A stretch of DNA of 64,000 bases from assembly GCA_002692965.1 (NCBI GenBank), contig NZNC01000015.1, positions 186,001 to 250,000 of the forward strand, read 5' to 3'. Shown here piece by piece: positions 40,899 to 51,006 of the stretch; position 1 is the stretch's first letter; every line of letters starts with the position of its first letter. Source of the DNA: Haliea sp. Lineage in GTDB: Bacteria; Pseudomonadota; Gammaproteobacteria; Pseudomonadales; Halieaceae. The notes under the pieces are model-generated. The model saw only the letters and a list, made by a program, of their open reading frames with translations, had not been told where the DNA came from and did no database searches. The translations under genes were made by a program, and so were the position numbers.

Positions 40899-43019
40899 AT
40901 GCAGACCATCGACGCCCTGGACGCCACCCTGCGCAGCTACCTGAAGACCGAACAGGCACAACAGGTCCGGCGCGCCTACTACTTCGCCGAGCAGGCCCAC
41001 TACGGCCAGACCCGCCGCAGTGGCGAAGCCTACGTCACCCACCCCCTGGCCGTCGCCGGGATCCTCGCCGACATGCACATGGACCACCAGAGCCTGGTGG
41101 CCGCCATGCTGCACGACGTGATCGAGGACACCGGCATCGACAAATCGGCGATCCGGGAGCAGTTTGGCGAGCAGGTTGCCGAACTGGTGGACGGGGTCAG
41201 CAAACTGACCCAGATGGAATTCGACTCCCTGGCGGAAAAGCAGGCGGAGAACTTCCAGAAGATGGCCCTGGCCATGGCGCGTGACATTCGCGTCATCCTG
41301 GTCAAGCTCGCCGACCGCCTGCACAACATGCGCACCCTGGGCGTGCTCAAACCCGAGAAGGCCCGCCGCATCGCCCGGGAAACCCTGGATATCTACGCCC
41401 CGATCGCCATGCGCCTGGGCATGAACGCGGTGCGCATGGAGTTCGAGGACCTGGGCTTTGGCGCCCTCCACCCGATGCGCGCGCGGCGCATCGCCGCCGC
41501 GGTCCAGGCCAGCCGCGGTTACCGCAAGGAGCTGGTGGACAAGATCCGCCATCAGCTGGAGACCACCCTCGAGCAGGAAGGCCACGACGTCGAGGTGATC
41601 GGCCGCGAGAAGCACCTCTACAGCATCTACAAGAAGATGAAGTCCAAGAAGAAGTCCTTCTCGGAAATCATGGACATCTACGCCTTCCGCATCATCGTCG
41701 ACTCGGTGGATACCTGCTACCGGGTGCTGGGCTGCGTACACAGCCTGTACAAACCGGTGCCGGGGGAGTTCAAGGACTACATCGCGATTCCCAAGGCCAA
41801 TGGCTACCAGTCCCTGCACACGGTGCTGATGGGCATGCACGGCGTGCCCATCGAGATCCAGATCCGCACCCGGGAAATGGAGGAGATGGCCAACAACGGC
41901 ATCGCCGCCCACTGGCTGTACAAGAGCGACGCCCAGGGGGCCAACACCAGTCAGGCCCGCGCCCGGCAGTGGGTACAGGGCCTGCTGGAGATGCAACAGC
42001 GCGCGGGGAACTCGCTGGAGTTCATCGAAAGCGTCAAGATCGACCTTTTCCCCGACGAGATCTATGTCTTTACCCCCAAGGGGCGCATCCTGGAGCTGCC
42101 CCGGGGCGCCACCGCGGTGGACTTTGCCTACGCCGTGCATACTGACGTCGGCAACAGCTGCGTGGCCTGTCGCATCAACCGCCGCCTGGCTCCCCTGTCG
42201 GAACCCCTGCAGAGCGGGCAGACGGTGGAAATCCTCACGGCACCGGGCGCGCGGCCCAATCCCTCCTGGTTCAACTACGCGGTGACCGCCAAGGCGCGTA
42301 CCAACATCCGTCACTACCTGAAGAACCAGACCCGCGACGACGCTGTCACCCTAGGTAAACGCCTGCTGGACAAGGCGCTGCAGGCCTGCGACAGCGGCCT
42401 GGAGCAACTGCCCGCCGCGCAACTGCAAGAGTACCTGCAGCGCCACGACTACAGCGAGCTGGACAGCCTGCTGATGGACATTGCCCGGGGCAACCGGCTG
42501 CCGGCGATCACCGCCCAGCAGATCCTCGGCGAGCTGGGCATCGACCCGCAGCAGACACCCCGCCAGGACCAGCTGCCACCGGTCGCCATCCGCGGCACCG
42601 AGGGCTTCATGGTGACCTACGCCAAGTGCTGCCACCCGATCCCCGGGGACCCGATCGAGGGTTACCTCAGCTCTGAGAAGGGCGTCGTGGTGCACCGGGA
42701 GCAGTGCCGCAACCTGGCGGAGATGCGTGAAAACCGCGAACGACTGGTGGCCCTGCGCTGGGACGATCCGATCCAGGGGGAATACCTCACCGAGCTGCGT
42801 ATCGAGGTGGAAAACCGCCGCGGGATGATTGCGGTACTGGCCACGCGGATCAACAGCATGGGGGTCAATATCGAGAAGATCTCCACCGAGGACAAGGACC
42901 ACCAGTTCACCTGCGTGGACATCGCCATCATGGTCGAAAGCCGGGTGCATCTGGCGCGTATCATGAAGCGCCTGCGCACGGTCACCCACGTGCGCCGCGT
43001 CACCCGCATGAGGAAATAG
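40899..43019 (+). CDS. spoT: Bifunctional (p)ppGpp synthetase/hydrolase
   Basis: A 706-residue RelA/SpoT homologue. The HD hydrolase domain (about 25-180) has HPLAVAGILADMHMD and the HDVIEDT metal site, plus LVKLADRLHNMRTL. The synthetase domain (about 230-360) has YSIYKKMKSKKKSF and the DIYAFRIIVD loop. TGS (about 390-450), a central region with a conserved CCHPIPGD, and a C-terminal ACT domain (about 630-700) follow. Both catalytic domains look intact. It follows rpoZ, as in most gammaproteobacteria. Confidence 0.97.
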   Translation: MQTIDALDATLRSYLKTEQAQQVRRAYYFAEQAHYGQTRRSGEAYVTHPLAVAGILADMHMDHQSLVAAMLHDVIEDTGIDKSAIREQFGEQVAELVDGVSKLTQMEFDSLAEKQAENFQKMALAMARDIRVILVKLADRLHNMRTLGVLKPEKARRIARETLDIYAPIAMRLGMNAVRMEFEDLGFGALHPMRARRIAAAVQASRGYRKELVDKIRHQLETTLEQEGHDVEVIGREKHLYSIYKKMKSKKKSFSEIMDIYAFRIIVDSVDTCYRVLGCVHSLYKPVPGEFKDYIAIPKANGYQSLHTVLMGMHGVPIEIQIRTREMEEMANNGIAAHWLYKSDAQGANTSQARARQWVQGLLEMQQRAGNSLEFIESVKIDLFPDEIYVFTPKGRILELPRGATAVDFAYAVHTDVGNSCVACRINRRLAPLSEPLQSGQTVEILTAPGARPNPSWFNYAVTAKARTNIRHYLKNQTRDDAVTLGKRLLDKALQACDSGLEQLPAAQLQEYLQRHDYSELDSLLMDIARGNRLPAITAQQILGELGIDPQQTPRQDQLPPVAIRGTEGFMVTYAKCCHPIPGDPIEGYLSSEKGVVVHREQCRNLAEMRENRERLVALRWDDPIQGEYLTELRIEVENRRGMIAVLATRINSMGVNIEKISTEDKDHQFTCVDIAIMVESRVHLARIMKRLRTVTHVRRVTRMRK

Positions 43020-43062
43020 CCGCGGGCAGGGAGACCCTGTCCCGCCCAGCAAGCAGGAGAGA

Positions 43063-43449
43063 ATGTTGAATAATCGAGCTGTGATTTCCACCCCCGACGC
43101 CCCCGAGGCCATCGGGCCCTACTCCCAGGCCATCAAGGTCGGCAACACCGTCTGGCTGTCCGGCCAGATCCCGCTGGTGCCGGGCAGCATGGAGCTGGTC
43201 ACCGGGAGCATTGACGACCAGGCACGCCAGGTCTTTCGCAACCTGTCCGCGGTGGCAGAGGCCGCCGGCGGCAGCCTCAACAATGCGGTCAAGATCAACA
43301 TCTCGCTGACCGACATGGGGGACTTTGCCGCCGTCAACGAGGTCATGGCGGAGTTTCTGCAACCGCCCTACCCGGCGCGGGCCTGCGTCCAGGTCGCCGG
43401 CCTGCCCAAGGGCGTGGCCATCGAAGTGGAAGCGATCCTGGCGGTCTAA
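43063..43449 (+). CDS. ridA: RidA-family reactive intermediate deaminase
   Basis: A 128-residue YjgF/RidA protein that hydrolyses enamine/imine intermediates. Key parts are APEAIGPYSQAIKVGNTVWLSGQIPL, the SLNNAVKINISLTDMGDF strand and the catalytic Arg in PARACVQVAGLPKGVAIEVE. Length and fold match the trimeric family. It directly follows spoT, a frequent gene order. Confidence 0.94.
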   Translation: MLNNRAVISTPDAPEAIGPYSQAIKVGNTVWLSGQIPLVPGSMELVTGSIDDQARQVFRNLSAVAEAAGGSLNNAVKINISLTDMGDFAAVNEVMAEFLQPPYPARACVQVAGLPKGVAIEVEAILAV

Positions 43450-43485
43450 CGACGCCTTCTGGCTGCGCCCCTAAGCCGGACCCAG

Positions 43486-44403
43486 TCAGCCCGCCCTGTT
43501 ACCCGGGGCAAGCGCGACCCGGTAGCCGCTGCGAAAGTCCGGGTACCTCAGCGGGTAACCGCAGGCATGCAGGACCCGGTTGCGGATACGCTTGCCCTTT
43601 GCCGCCATGACCGCCTCCGGCGCGCTCTCACCTGTGCTTTCGGAGGCGGAACTCGCCCTGGAATCCGCAGCGCCCGAACTCGCCGCAGCAGGTGCCAGCG
43701 CCCGTGCCAGCCACTGCTCCACCGCCTGCCGGGACACCGGAGCGTCGTCCACGGCATTCATCACGGGCGGCCAGGCTTCGCCAGCCTCCCCCTGGTGCAG
43801 CAAATGCACCAGCAGCCCCGCCAGGTCGTCGCGGTGGATGCGGTTGGTATAGCGCAGCGGTGTCGCGGGGCTGAACTCTCCCGCCGCCACCCGGCGCAGG
43901 AGGTAAGGACTGTCGCTACCGTAGAGGCCGGCGCTGCGCACGACACAGACCGGCACCCCGGCTTCCTCCAGCAGCTGACACTCGGCACGGATAATCGCCT
44001 TCGCAGCGGGATCGTCGCGGTTGAGAGGGCTGTGTTCATCCACCCAGTTGCCCGCATCCTCGGCATACACCCGGGTCGAAGAGACCATCAGTATGCCCCG
44101 GGGCCGGTGCGAGCCCAGGCCCTGCAGGACCGCAGCGGTGGCCTCCTGAAAGCCCGCACGATAGGCTTCGGCATCACGTCCCGGGGGCTTCAGCGTGAGC
44201 AGCAGGTAGTCGGGAGCGAGGGCCGCCAGCACCCCCAGGGAAGCGGGTTCGCCGTAGTCCACTGCCCCCCCGTCGATACCCGGCGGCAGCGCCGCGGGGT
44301 CGCGCCGCAGACCGCTGATCCGCCAGGACGCATCCGCCAGCCGTGCTGCCACCCGCTGGCCCAGGTCGCCGCAGCCCACAATCGCCAGATGTGCACCCTT
44401 CAT
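43486..44403 (-). CDS. NAD-dependent epimerase/dehydratase-like protein (YeeZ-type)
   Basis: A 305-residue Rossmann-fold protein. MKGAHLAIVGCGDLGQRVAARL carries GCGDLG; STRVYAE and RSAGLYG are typical of the extended-SDR-like YeeZ family. The C-terminal part includes a low-complexity AAASSGAADSRASSASESTG insertion (about 250-275) and a final FRSGYRVALAPG. The start is the ATG with GGAG eight bases upstream. It lies on the opposite strand between ridA and recG. Substrate unknown. Confidence 0.83.
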   Translation of the reverse strand: MKGAHLAIVGCGDLGQRVAARLADASWRISGLRRDPAALPPGIDGGAVDYGEPASLGVLAALAPDYLLLTLKPPGRDAEAYRAGFQEATAAVLQGLGSHRPRGILMVSSTRVYAEDAGNWVDEHSPLNRDDPAAKAIIRAECQLLEEAGVPVCVVRSAGLYGSDSPYLLRRVAAGEFSPATPLRYTNRIHRDDLAGLLVHLLHQGEAGEAWPPVMNAVDDAPVSRQAVEQWLARALAPAAASSGAADSRASSASESTGESAPEAVMAAKGKRIRNRVLHACGYPLRYPDFRSGYRVALAPGNRAG

Positions 44404-44507
44404 CTTTACCACTCCCACTGGTTACACTGTGCGTCCATACAGCAGTTGTACCGGAGCCATGACCCCGACAGACCTCCCGCCGCTCCCCCTTTCGGGGCAC
44501 TGATTGC

Positions 44508-46574
44508 ATGGCAGTCCTGGAACCGGTTCCGGTCAGCCAGCTGCGCGGGGTCGGGCCACGCATGGCCCAGCGCCTCGCCGACTACGGCATCCATCAGGTG
44601 GAGGATCTCTTGTTCCACCTGCCCCTGCGCTACCAGGACCGCACCCGCATCACACCACTCGCCGCCCTGCAGGACGGCGTCGAGGCCGCCTTCGAGGGCG
44701 AGGTACGGCTCGCCGATATCAGCTTCGGCCGCCGGCGCAGCCTGGTGGTCAGGGTACAGGACGGCAGCGGAATGCTCACCCTGCGTTTCTTCCATTTCAG
44801 TGCGGCGCAGAAGCAGGCCCTGAAACCGGGTGTCCGCATCCGCGGCTTCGGCCAGGCCCGCCGGGGCGCCAACGGTGCAGAGATGGCGCACCCCGAGTAC
44901 CGGGTGCTCGACGGCCCGACGCCCATCGACGTCGAGGAGACCCTGACCCCAATCTACCCGACCACCGAGGGCATCGGGCAGGCACAGTGGCGCAAGCTCT
45001 GTACCCAGGCCCTGGCCTGGCTGGAGCGGACCGCACCGCCAGACCTGCTGGCTGGCGCCGGGCTCAAGGGCCCCGGCCTGGTCGAGGCGCTGCGCTACCT
45101 GCACGCACCACCACCGGATGCCTCGCTGGCGCGGCTGCTGGACAGTCAACATCCGGCCCAGCTTCGCCTGGCCCTGGAGGAACTGGTCGCACACCAGCTA
45201 TCCCTGCTGCGACTGCGCGCCAGCCAGCAGTCGGACCCGGCGCCTACGCTACAGCCCCGGCCCAAACTCTGGCAGCAGCTTCAGGCCCACTTGCCCTTCC
45301 AGCCGACCACTGCCCAGGAGCGGGTAATTGGCGAGATTGGGCGCGACCTGGCCAGCGCCGTGCCCATGCTGCGCCTGGTCCAGGGCGACGTCGGCTCCGG
45401 CAAGACCCTGGTGGCGGCCGCCGCGGCGCTGCAGGCTATTGGCAATGGTTTTCAAGTCGCGCTGATGGCCCCCACGGAAATCCTCGCGGAACAACACCGG
45501 CGCAATTTTGCCGCCTGGCTGGAACCCCTGGGCATCGAACTGGCCTGGCTCACCGGGCGCAGCCGGGGTCGTCAGCGCCAGGCCACCCTGGAGACCATCG
45601 CCGCCGGCCGGGCCGGCATGGTCATCGGCACCCACGCCCTGTTCCAGGAGGACGTGCGCTTCCAGCGACTGGGTCTGGTAATGGTGGACGAGCAGCACAA
45701 GTTCGGTGTGCACCAGCGCCTCAGCCTCACCGACAAGGGCGCCGCGGGCCTGCGCCCCCACCAGCTGGTCCTCACTGCCACGCCGATTCCGCGCACCCTG
45801 TCGATGGTGGCCTACGCCGACCTGGACTGCTCGGTGATCGACGAGTTGCCCCCTGGGCGCCAGCCGGTCACCACCGTGCTGATCGACAGCCAGCGCCGCG
45901 ACCAGGTGGTGGAACGGGTCGCCGCCGCCTGCGCCAGTGGCCGCCAGGCCTACTGGGTCTGCACCCTGATCGAGGAGAGCGACGCCCTGCAGGCGCAGGC
46001 GGCGGAAGCCACCGCCGAGGCATTGCGGGAGGCCCTGCCCGATCTCGCCATCGGTCTGGTACACGGGCGCATGAAGCCTGCGGACAAAGAGGCGGTGATG
46101 GCAGCCTTCAAGAGCGGGGAACTTACCCTGCTGGTCGCCACCACAGTGATCGAAGTCGGCGTCGACGTGCCCAACGCCAGCCTGATGGTGATCGAGAACC
46201 CCGAGCGGCTGGGCCTGGCGCAGCTGCACCAGCTGCGCGGCCGGGTCGGCCGTGGCAGTGAGGCCAGCCACTGCGTCCTGCTCTACCAGTCGCCCCTGTC
46301 TCGCAACGGTCGCCAGCGCCTGCAGGCCCTGCGCGACAGCAACGACGGCTTTTACATCGCCGAGCGAGACCTGGAGTTGCGCGGACCCGGCGAGGTCCTG
46401 GGGACGCGCCAGACCGGCCTGATGGCATTTCGCGTGGCCTCATTGCCGGAACACGAGCACCTGTTGGACCGCGTGCAAGAGATTGCCGAGCGTCTGCAGT
46501 CGGGGGACCCGGCCATCGTGGATGCAATGATACGACGCTGGACAGGGGAGAGAACGCAGTTCGCCCGGGTGTGA
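44508..46574 (+). CDS. recG: ATP-dependent DNA helicase RecG
   Basis: A 688-residue branch-migration helicase that regresses stalled forks. The N-terminal wedge/OB domain (about 1-250) starts MAVLEPVPVSQLRGVGPRMAQRL. Helicase motifs follow: Walker A GDVGSGKTLVA, DEQHK (motif II), TATPIPRT (motif III), VEVGVDVPNAS-like motif V and QLRGRVGRGS (motif VI). The C-terminal TRG motif region includes GPGEVLGTRQTG. Length and order match E. coli RecG. A 9-bp hairpin follows. Confidence 0.97.
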   Translation: MAVLEPVPVSQLRGVGPRMAQRLADYGIHQVEDLLFHLPLRYQDRTRITPLAALQDGVEAAFEGEVRLADISFGRRRSLVVRVQDGSGMLTLRFFHFSAAQKQALKPGVRIRGFGQARRGANGAEMAHPEYRVLDGPTPIDVEETLTPIYPTTEGIGQAQWRKLCTQALAWLERTAPPDLLAGAGLKGPGLVEALRYLHAPPPDASLARLLDSQHPAQLRLALEELVAHQLSLLRLRASQQSDPAPTLQPRPKLWQQLQAHLPFQPTTAQERVIGEIGRDLASAVPMLRLVQGDVGSGKTLVAAAAALQAIGNGFQVALMAPTEILAEQHRRNFAAWLEPLGIELAWLTGRSRGRQRQATLETIAAGRAGMVIGTHALFQEDVRFQRLGLVMVDEQHKFGVHQRLSLTDKGAAGLRPHQLVLTATPIPRTLSMVAYADLDCSVIDELPPGRQPVTTVLIDSQRRDQVVERVAAACASGRQAYWVCTLIEESDALQAQAAEATAEALREALPDLAIGLVHGRMKPADKEAVMAAFKSGELTLLVATTVIEVGVDVPNASLMVIENPERLGLAQLHQLRGRVGRGSEASHCVLLYQSPLSRNGRQRLQALRDSNDGFYIAERDLELRGPGEVLGTRQTGLMAFRVASLPEHEHLLDRVQEIAERLQSGDPAIVDAMIRRWTGERTQFARV

Positions 46575-46622
46575 GACGCACAACCGGGCGAAATCGGAGA
46601 CAGGAGATCGTGGGGTGGACAG

Positions 46623-46645
46623 CGGGGCGCCGGCAGGGCGCCCCG
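46623..46645. terminator. Hairpin between convergent recG and rubredoxin-reductase genes
   Basis: CGGGGCGCC and GGCGCCCCG form a perfect 9-bp stem with a 5-base loop, 48 bases after the recG stop and 10 before the end of the opposite gene. No T-tract is present. Confidence 0.55.
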
Positions 46646-46655
46646 TGAATCAGCC

Positions 46656-48029
46656 TCAGGGCAGGATCGCGGGCAGGGCCTTCTGCAGCTCCAGCTTGGC
46701 CTTGGTGGCATCGCCGGTCAGGGCAAAGCCCAGCAAATCGCCAGCGGCATTGCGGAACTCCGCACGCACACTGTGGCCCTCGGCCTGGATCTGCCACTCG
46801 CCCACGGCGCCACCGGCAGGTGGAGCCACCACCACCGGGCAGGCGGGAGTCTTGATGGTCACCGGCATGGCGGGGTAGCTCACCTCGGTGGCCTTCCCTG
46901 CCAGGGTCTGACCCAGGGCACGGGCCGCGGCGGCCAGGGGCGCCACGTACACCAGCACATGACCTTCGACTTCCGCACAGTCGCCCAGGGCATAGACATT
47001 CGGTGCACTGGTTTCCAGCAGGCGGTTGGCAACGATACCGCGGTTCACCTGGATGCCGGCGGCCTGTGCCAGATCGACCCGCGGCCGCACGCCGACGGCG
47101 GACACCACGATATCGGCGTGGATGGTTTCGCCATTGTTCAGCTCGACCACGACACCCTTGTCCGCCTTGTTGACCTTGGTCACCAGGGGGCCAAAGTGGA
47201 AGGTCGCACCCTTCTCTTCCAGGGCCGCCTGCACCGCCTTGCCCGCCGTCTCGGGCAGCAGGGTGGGCAGACAGTAGCCCAGCGGATCCACCGCCTCGAC
47301 CTCGAAGCCACCGTTGAGCAGGTCGTTGGTGAACTCACAGCCGATCAGGCCACCGCCGATGATGCATACCTTGCGTACCCCGTTTTCCTTCACGGCGGTG
47401 CGGAAGTCGTCGTAGTCCATCAGGTCGTTGACCGAGTAGACCAGCTCCAGGCCATCCCCTTCGATCGGCGGCTGGATGGTCTGGGCTCCCAGGGCCAGTA
47501 CCAGCTTGCCGTAATGGATGGAGGTGCGGGCATCGCCGATCTTGACGATCTGCTCCGCGGTATCGATCTCGGTGACCTTGGTCATGGTCCAGATGCTGGC
47601 CTTGAGCTGCTTGGCCATGGCACCGGCGTCCTGCTGCACCAGGGCCCGGGCATCGGTGTCCTTGGTGTAGCCGGTGGAAAGCATCGGCTTGGAGTAGGCA
47701 TAGCCGTCATCCGAACTGATCAGGATCAGCGGGGTCTCGCTGTCGTGCTTGCGGAACTCCTTGGCCACGCCGTAGCCGGCCAGGCCGGTACCGAGAATGA
47801 CCACCGGCGCCTGGGGCTTGGCGGTCATCGGCTCCTCATCGTGGTGGGGCGTCTCGTCGACCGGGGACTCCTCGATCAGCTCGAAATCCTCCTTGCCCAC
47901 GCCACAGTCGGGACACAGCCAATCCTCGGGCACGTCTTCCCACTTGGTTCCGGGGGCGATGCCGTCATCCGGCCAGCCTTCCTTTTCGTCGTAAACCAGG
48001 CCGCAGACGATGCATTCCCACTTGCTCAT
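46656..48029 (-). CDS. Rubredoxin fused to NADH:rubredoxin reductase
   Basis: A 457-residue fusion. An N-terminal rubredoxin (about 1-53) has both iron knuckles, CIVCGLV and CPDCGVG. An acidic linker ([15 protein letters not shown]) leads to a FAD/NAD reductase starting near residue 70 with [26 protein letters not shown], a second Rossmann motif [12 protein letters not shown], and the FAD motif [11 protein letters not shown]; a C-terminal small domain follows. Separate rubredoxin and rubredoxin reductase (RubA/RubB) are more usual. The pair delivers electrons to alkane hydroxylase or to oxygen-detoxifying enzymes. The ATG at the rubredoxin N-terminus is the only sensible start. Confidence 0.9.
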   Translation of the reverse strand: MSKWECIVCGLVYDEKEGWPDDGIAPGTKWEDVPEDWLCPDCGVGKEDFELIEESPVDETPHHDEEPMTAKPQAPVVILGTGLAGYGVAKEFRKHDSETPLILISSDDGYAYSKPMLSTGYTKDTDARALVQQDAGAMAKQLKASIWTMTKVTEIDTAEQIVKIGDARTSIHYGKLVLALGAQTIQPPIEGDGLELVYSVNDLMDYDDFRTAVKENGVRKVCIIGGGLIGCEFTNDLLNGGFEVEAVDPLGYCLPTLLPETAGKAVQAALEEKGATFHFGPLVTKVNKADKGVVVELNNGETIHADIVVSAVGVRPRVDLAQAAGIQVNRGIVANRLLETSAPNVYALGDCAEVEGHVLVYVAPLAAAARALGQTLAGKATEVSYPAMPVTIKTPACPVVVAPPAGGAVGEWQIQAEGHSVRAEFRNAAGDLLGFALTGDATKAKLELQKALPAILP

Positions 48030-48111
48030 AAGCTGTTGCTCTCTCTCAGTTCTCGACCTGCACGGGGGCACGTGCCGGGGCAGGCAGGGGTGGTTCAAAT
48101 CGGGACGCACC

Positions 48112-48139
48112 ACTATAAAGTTGTGTGAAAAATGTGCAA
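48112..48139 (-). promoter_or_regulatory. Probable promoter of the rubredoxin fusion gene
   Basis: On the minus strand TTGCAC (-35, 48139-48134) and TATAGT (-10, 48117-48112) are 16 bases apart. The -10 box is 82 bases before the start codon. Confidence 0.5.
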
Positions 48140-48242
48140 GGATTTTATCCGGCGCCAGGGTCAAGCAAGGCCCGCGGTTCAATGACTTGCATGCCGCGCG
48201 GCCTTGTCGCATCCTCCCGTTTTGCCTGGAGATGACCGCAAC

Positions 48243-48869
48243 GTGCCCAGCAGCCCGCCGGCCACTGCTGCTCGCGACCCCCTGTGGCGCCCGCAGCACC
48301 GTTTCACCGCCGCCACCCTGCCCCACCACTGCCGCCAGTGGCTACTCGACGACCGCTCACTGACCGCCCGCCTGATCGCCCTCGACCAGGGCGCTTTCAG
48401 CGTGCGCCGCCTGGGGCAGGCCTGGTGCGTGCCCCTGCCTTCGGAACGACAGGCCCTGGGGCTGCCCCTGCGCCAGCGCGCCCTGGTGCGGGAGGTGCTG
48501 CTGCAGCTGGATGGCCGCCCGGTGGTGTTCGCCCGCAGCGTCTTCCCCCTGGCTACCCTCGAGGGGCCCCTGGCCCACCTGCGCCGGCTGCAGAACCGTC
48601 CCCTGGGCGCCATCCTGTTTCGCCAGCCGGGCATGCGCCGCAGCCCCTTCGAACTGGCCCGCCTGGCCCCCGGCAGCGCCTACCTGGAGCCCTGGCTCGA
48701 CCAGGCCGAGCCCGCCTGGGCGCGCCGTTCGCGCTTCAATATCCGCGGCTCGCACCTGCTGGTCAGCGAGGTTTTCCTGGCCGGATTCCAGCCCTGGAAC
48801 GCCCTCATGCCGGTGCACCGCAGCCAGCGCGGCACGGTCAGCGCTGCAATCGGCGACTCAAACCAGTAA
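48243..48869 (+). CDS. ubiC: Chorismate pyruvate-lyase
   Basis: A 208-residue enzyme that splits chorismate into 4-hydroxybenzoate and pyruvate for ubiquinone. Family features are [15 protein letters not shown], the Arg-containing [25 protein letters not shown] and the C-terminal [19 protein letters not shown]. The start is taken at a GTG about 11 bases after GGAG; a TTG further upstream is open but unsupported. It is followed 33 bases later by ubiA. Confidence 0.92.
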   Translation: MPSSPPATAARDPLWRPQHRFTAATLPHHCRQWLLDDRSLTARLIALDQGAFSVRRLGQAWCVPLPSERQALGLPLRQRALVREVLLQLDGRPVVFARSVFPLATLEGPLAHLRRLQNRPLGAILFRQPGMRRSPFELARLAPGSAYLEPWLDQAEPAWARRSRFNIRGSHLLVSEVFLAGFQPWNALMPVHRSQRGTVSAAIGDSNQ

Positions 48870-48902
48870 GCTTGCAGGCACGATCCTTCACACCGTGTAC
48901 CC

Positions 48903-49772
48903 ATGTCCCGAGCCATTGACGTCAAGGCCCTGCTGGCGCTGATCCGCTTCGACAAGCCGATCGGCACCCTGCTGCTACTCTGGCCAACCCTGACCGCCCT
49001 GTGGATCGCCGCCGATGGCGTGCCTTCCCCCAAACTGCTGCTGATCTTCATCCTGGGCACCTTCCTCATGCGCTCGGCGGGCTGTATCGTCAACGATCTC
49101 GCCGACCGGCACCTGGATGGCGGCGTCAAGCGCACCCAGGGCCGGCCCCTGGTGACGGGTCAGGTCAGCGTGCTGCAGGCCCGGGTCCTGTTCGTGGTGC
49201 TCTGCCTGGCCGCTTTCGGGCTGGTCCTGCTGACCAATGCCCTGACCGTACTGCTGTCGGTCTTCGGCCTGCTGCTGGCCGCCACTTACCCCTTCATGAA
49301 ACGTTTTACCCACTGGCCGCAGGTGGTGCTGGGGGCGGCGTTCTCCTGGGCCATCCCCATGGCCTTCGCCGCCCAGCAGGCGGAGCTGCCGAGCGCCCTC
49401 TGGCTGCTCTATGTGGCAAATCTGCTGTGGACCGTGGTCTACGACACCGAGTACGCGATGGTGGATCGCGACGACGACCTGAAAATCGGCATCAAGTCCA
49501 CCGCCGTGCTCTTCGGCGAGGCCGACCGCCTGGTCATTGGCGCCCTGCAGGGCCTGACGGTGCTGGCCTGGCTGTTGGCGGGCCAGCGCTTCGGCCTCGG
49601 GGCGCCCTGGTTCCTGGCGGTAGCCGCCGCCGCCTGCCTGTTTGCCTGGCACCAGGTGATGATTCGCGAGCGGCAGCGGGAGGCCTGTTTCCGCGCCTTC
49701 CGCCACAACAACTGGGTGGGTCTGCTGCTGTACCTCGGCGCGGTGGCCCACTTTGCCCTGCAGGGTCACTGA
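48903..49772 (+). CDS. ubiA: 4-hydroxybenzoate polyprenyltransferase
   Basis: A 289-residue membrane prenyltransferase that attaches the polyprenyl chain to 4-hydroxybenzoate in ubiquinone synthesis. The first Asp-rich motif is [20 protein letters not shown] (starting about residue 64) and the second is [19 protein letters not shown]. Eight to nine membrane helices are visible. It directly follows ubiC, which makes its substrate. Confidence 0.96.
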   Translation: MSRAIDVKALLALIRFDKPIGTLLLLWPTLTALWIAADGVPSPKLLLIFILGTFLMRSAGCIVNDLADRHLDGGVKRTQGRPLVTGQVSVLQARVLFVVLCLAAFGLVLLTNALTVLLSVFGLLLAATYPFMKRFTHWPQVVLGAAFSWAIPMAFAAQQAELPSALWLLYVANLLWTVVYDTEYAMVDRDDDLKIGIKSTAVLFGEADRLVIGALQGLTVLAWLLAGQRFGLGAPWFLAVAAAACLFAWHQVMIRERQREACFRAFRHNNWVGLLLYLGAVAHFALQGH

Positions 49773-49778
49773 CCCCAG

Positions 49779-50927
49779 ATGGCCGATGCCTTGCGGGCTC
49801 GCTTCCTTCGCAGTCTGGCGGAAATCCCCGCGGCGGACTGGGATGCGATTACCGGCGGCGACTACCCCTTTCTGCGCCACGCCTTTCTCTACGGCCTGGA
49901 GCGCAGCGGCTGCACCACTGCGGAGTCGGGCTGGCAGCCCCTCCACCTGCTGCTGACCCGCGGCGAGCGAGCCGTCGGCCTGCTGCCCCTGTATCTGAAA
50001 TGCCACTCCTGGGGAGAATATGTCTTCGACTGGTCCTGGGCCGATGCCTGGCAGCGCCTGGGCCTGGCCTACTACCCCAAGCTGGTCTCCGCGATTCCCT
50101 TCACCCCGGCCACCGGCCCGCGACTGTGCCTGGCCCCGGGCGAAGCGGAGGCTGCAGCCTGGGACACCGCTCTCACGGCGATCCAGGGTTTTGCGCAGGA
50201 CCGGGGAGTCTCCTCCTGGCACCTGCTGTTCCCGGAGGCGGCGGTCAGCGAGGCCCTACTGGCCCGGGGCCTGCCCCGCCGCCGAGCCACCCAATTCCAC
50301 TGGTTCAATCGCGGCTACGCGACCTTCGACGACTTCCTGCAGACCTTCACCAGCCGCAAGCGCAAATCCCTGCGCCGGGAACGGCAACGGGTCGCCGAAC
50401 AAAACCTGGCGCTGCGCACCCTGCGCGGGGCACAGATCCAGCCGGCGCACTGGGCGCGCTTCCACCACTTCTACCAGATGACCTATGCCAAGCGCAGTGG
50501 CCACGGCGGCTACCTGACGCGGGAATTCTTTACCGAGGTGGCACCGTCCCTGGGGGAGCAGGTGGTCATGGTGATCGCCGAACACGCCGGCGAGGATGTC
50601 GCCGCGGCGCTGTACTTCCGCTCCAGCGATACCCTTTACGGGCGCTACTGGGGCTGCCTGGAAGAGTTCGACTGCCTGCACTTCGAGGCCTGCTACTACC
50701 AGGGCATCGAATACTGCATCGCGGAGGGGCTGCAGCGCTTCGACCCCGGCGCCCAGGGGGAGCACAAGATCCAGCGCGGCTTCGAGCCGGTGGCCACCTG
50801 GTCCAGCCACTGGATCGCCGACCCGCGACTCGCCGAGGCGGTGGCCGACTTCACCCGCCGGGAACTGCCCCACAGTGAAGCCTACCAGCGGGAGGCGGCC
50901 ACGCTGCTGCCTTTCAAGCACACCTAA
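49779..50927 (+). CDS. FemAB/GNAT-like acyltransferase (peptidoglycan biosynthesis/recognition family)
   Basis: A 382-residue protein of the GNAT-related family annotated as peptidoglycan biosynthesis/recognition. Notable segments are YPFLRHAFLYGLERSGC near the start, EYVFDWSWADAWQRLGLAYYPKL, FLQTFTSRKRKSLRRERQRV, YQMTYAKRSGHGGYLTREFF and GEHKIQRGFEPVATWSSHWI. Function has not been established to my knowledge. It begins six bases after ubiA and probably shares its transcript. It is the last core gene before the lower-G+C block. Confidence 0.85.
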   Translation: MADALRARFLRSLAEIPAADWDAITGGDYPFLRHAFLYGLERSGCTTAESGWQPLHLLLTRGERAVGLLPLYLKCHSWGEYVFDWSWADAWQRLGLAYYPKLVSAIPFTPATGPRLCLAPGEAEAAAWDTALTAIQGFAQDRGVSSWHLLFPEAAVSEALLARGLPRRRATQFHWFNRGYATFDDFLQTFTSRKRKSLRRERQRVAEQNLALRTLRGAQIQPAHWARFHHFYQMTYAKRSGHGGYLTREFFTEVAPSLGEQVVMVIAEHAGEDVAAALYFRSSDTLYGRYWGCLEEFDCLHFEACYYQGIEYCIAEGLQRFDPGAQGEHKIQRGFEPVATWSSHWIADPRLAEAVADFTRRELPHSEAYQREAATLLPFKHT

Positions 50928-51006
50928 AACCAAACAAACAATGCCGCCCGGCTCGCCAACATTTGCACTTCGGCACCGGGACCCCGTCGCCGAGCCAAAA
51001 GCACTA

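Noticed and set aside
40545-42314. A 589-residue minus-strand frame
   Set aside because: Antisense to spoT and rpoZ, both of which are unmistakable.
44504-46261. A 585-residue Arg/Pro/Gly-rich frame overlapping recG
   Set aside because: Alternative-frame shadow of recG; low-complexity composition and no recognised domain.
49001-50878. A 625-residue frame spanning ubiA and the FemAB-like gene
   Set aside because: Same-strand shadow frame crossing two genuine genes, with Arg/Gly/Pro-rich composition.
50950-50996. GGCTCG...CGAGCC inverted repeat at the left edge of the lower-G+C block, considered as a terminator or attachment site
   Set aside because: Only six paired bases around a loop of about 35, with no matching copy at the right border near 60290.
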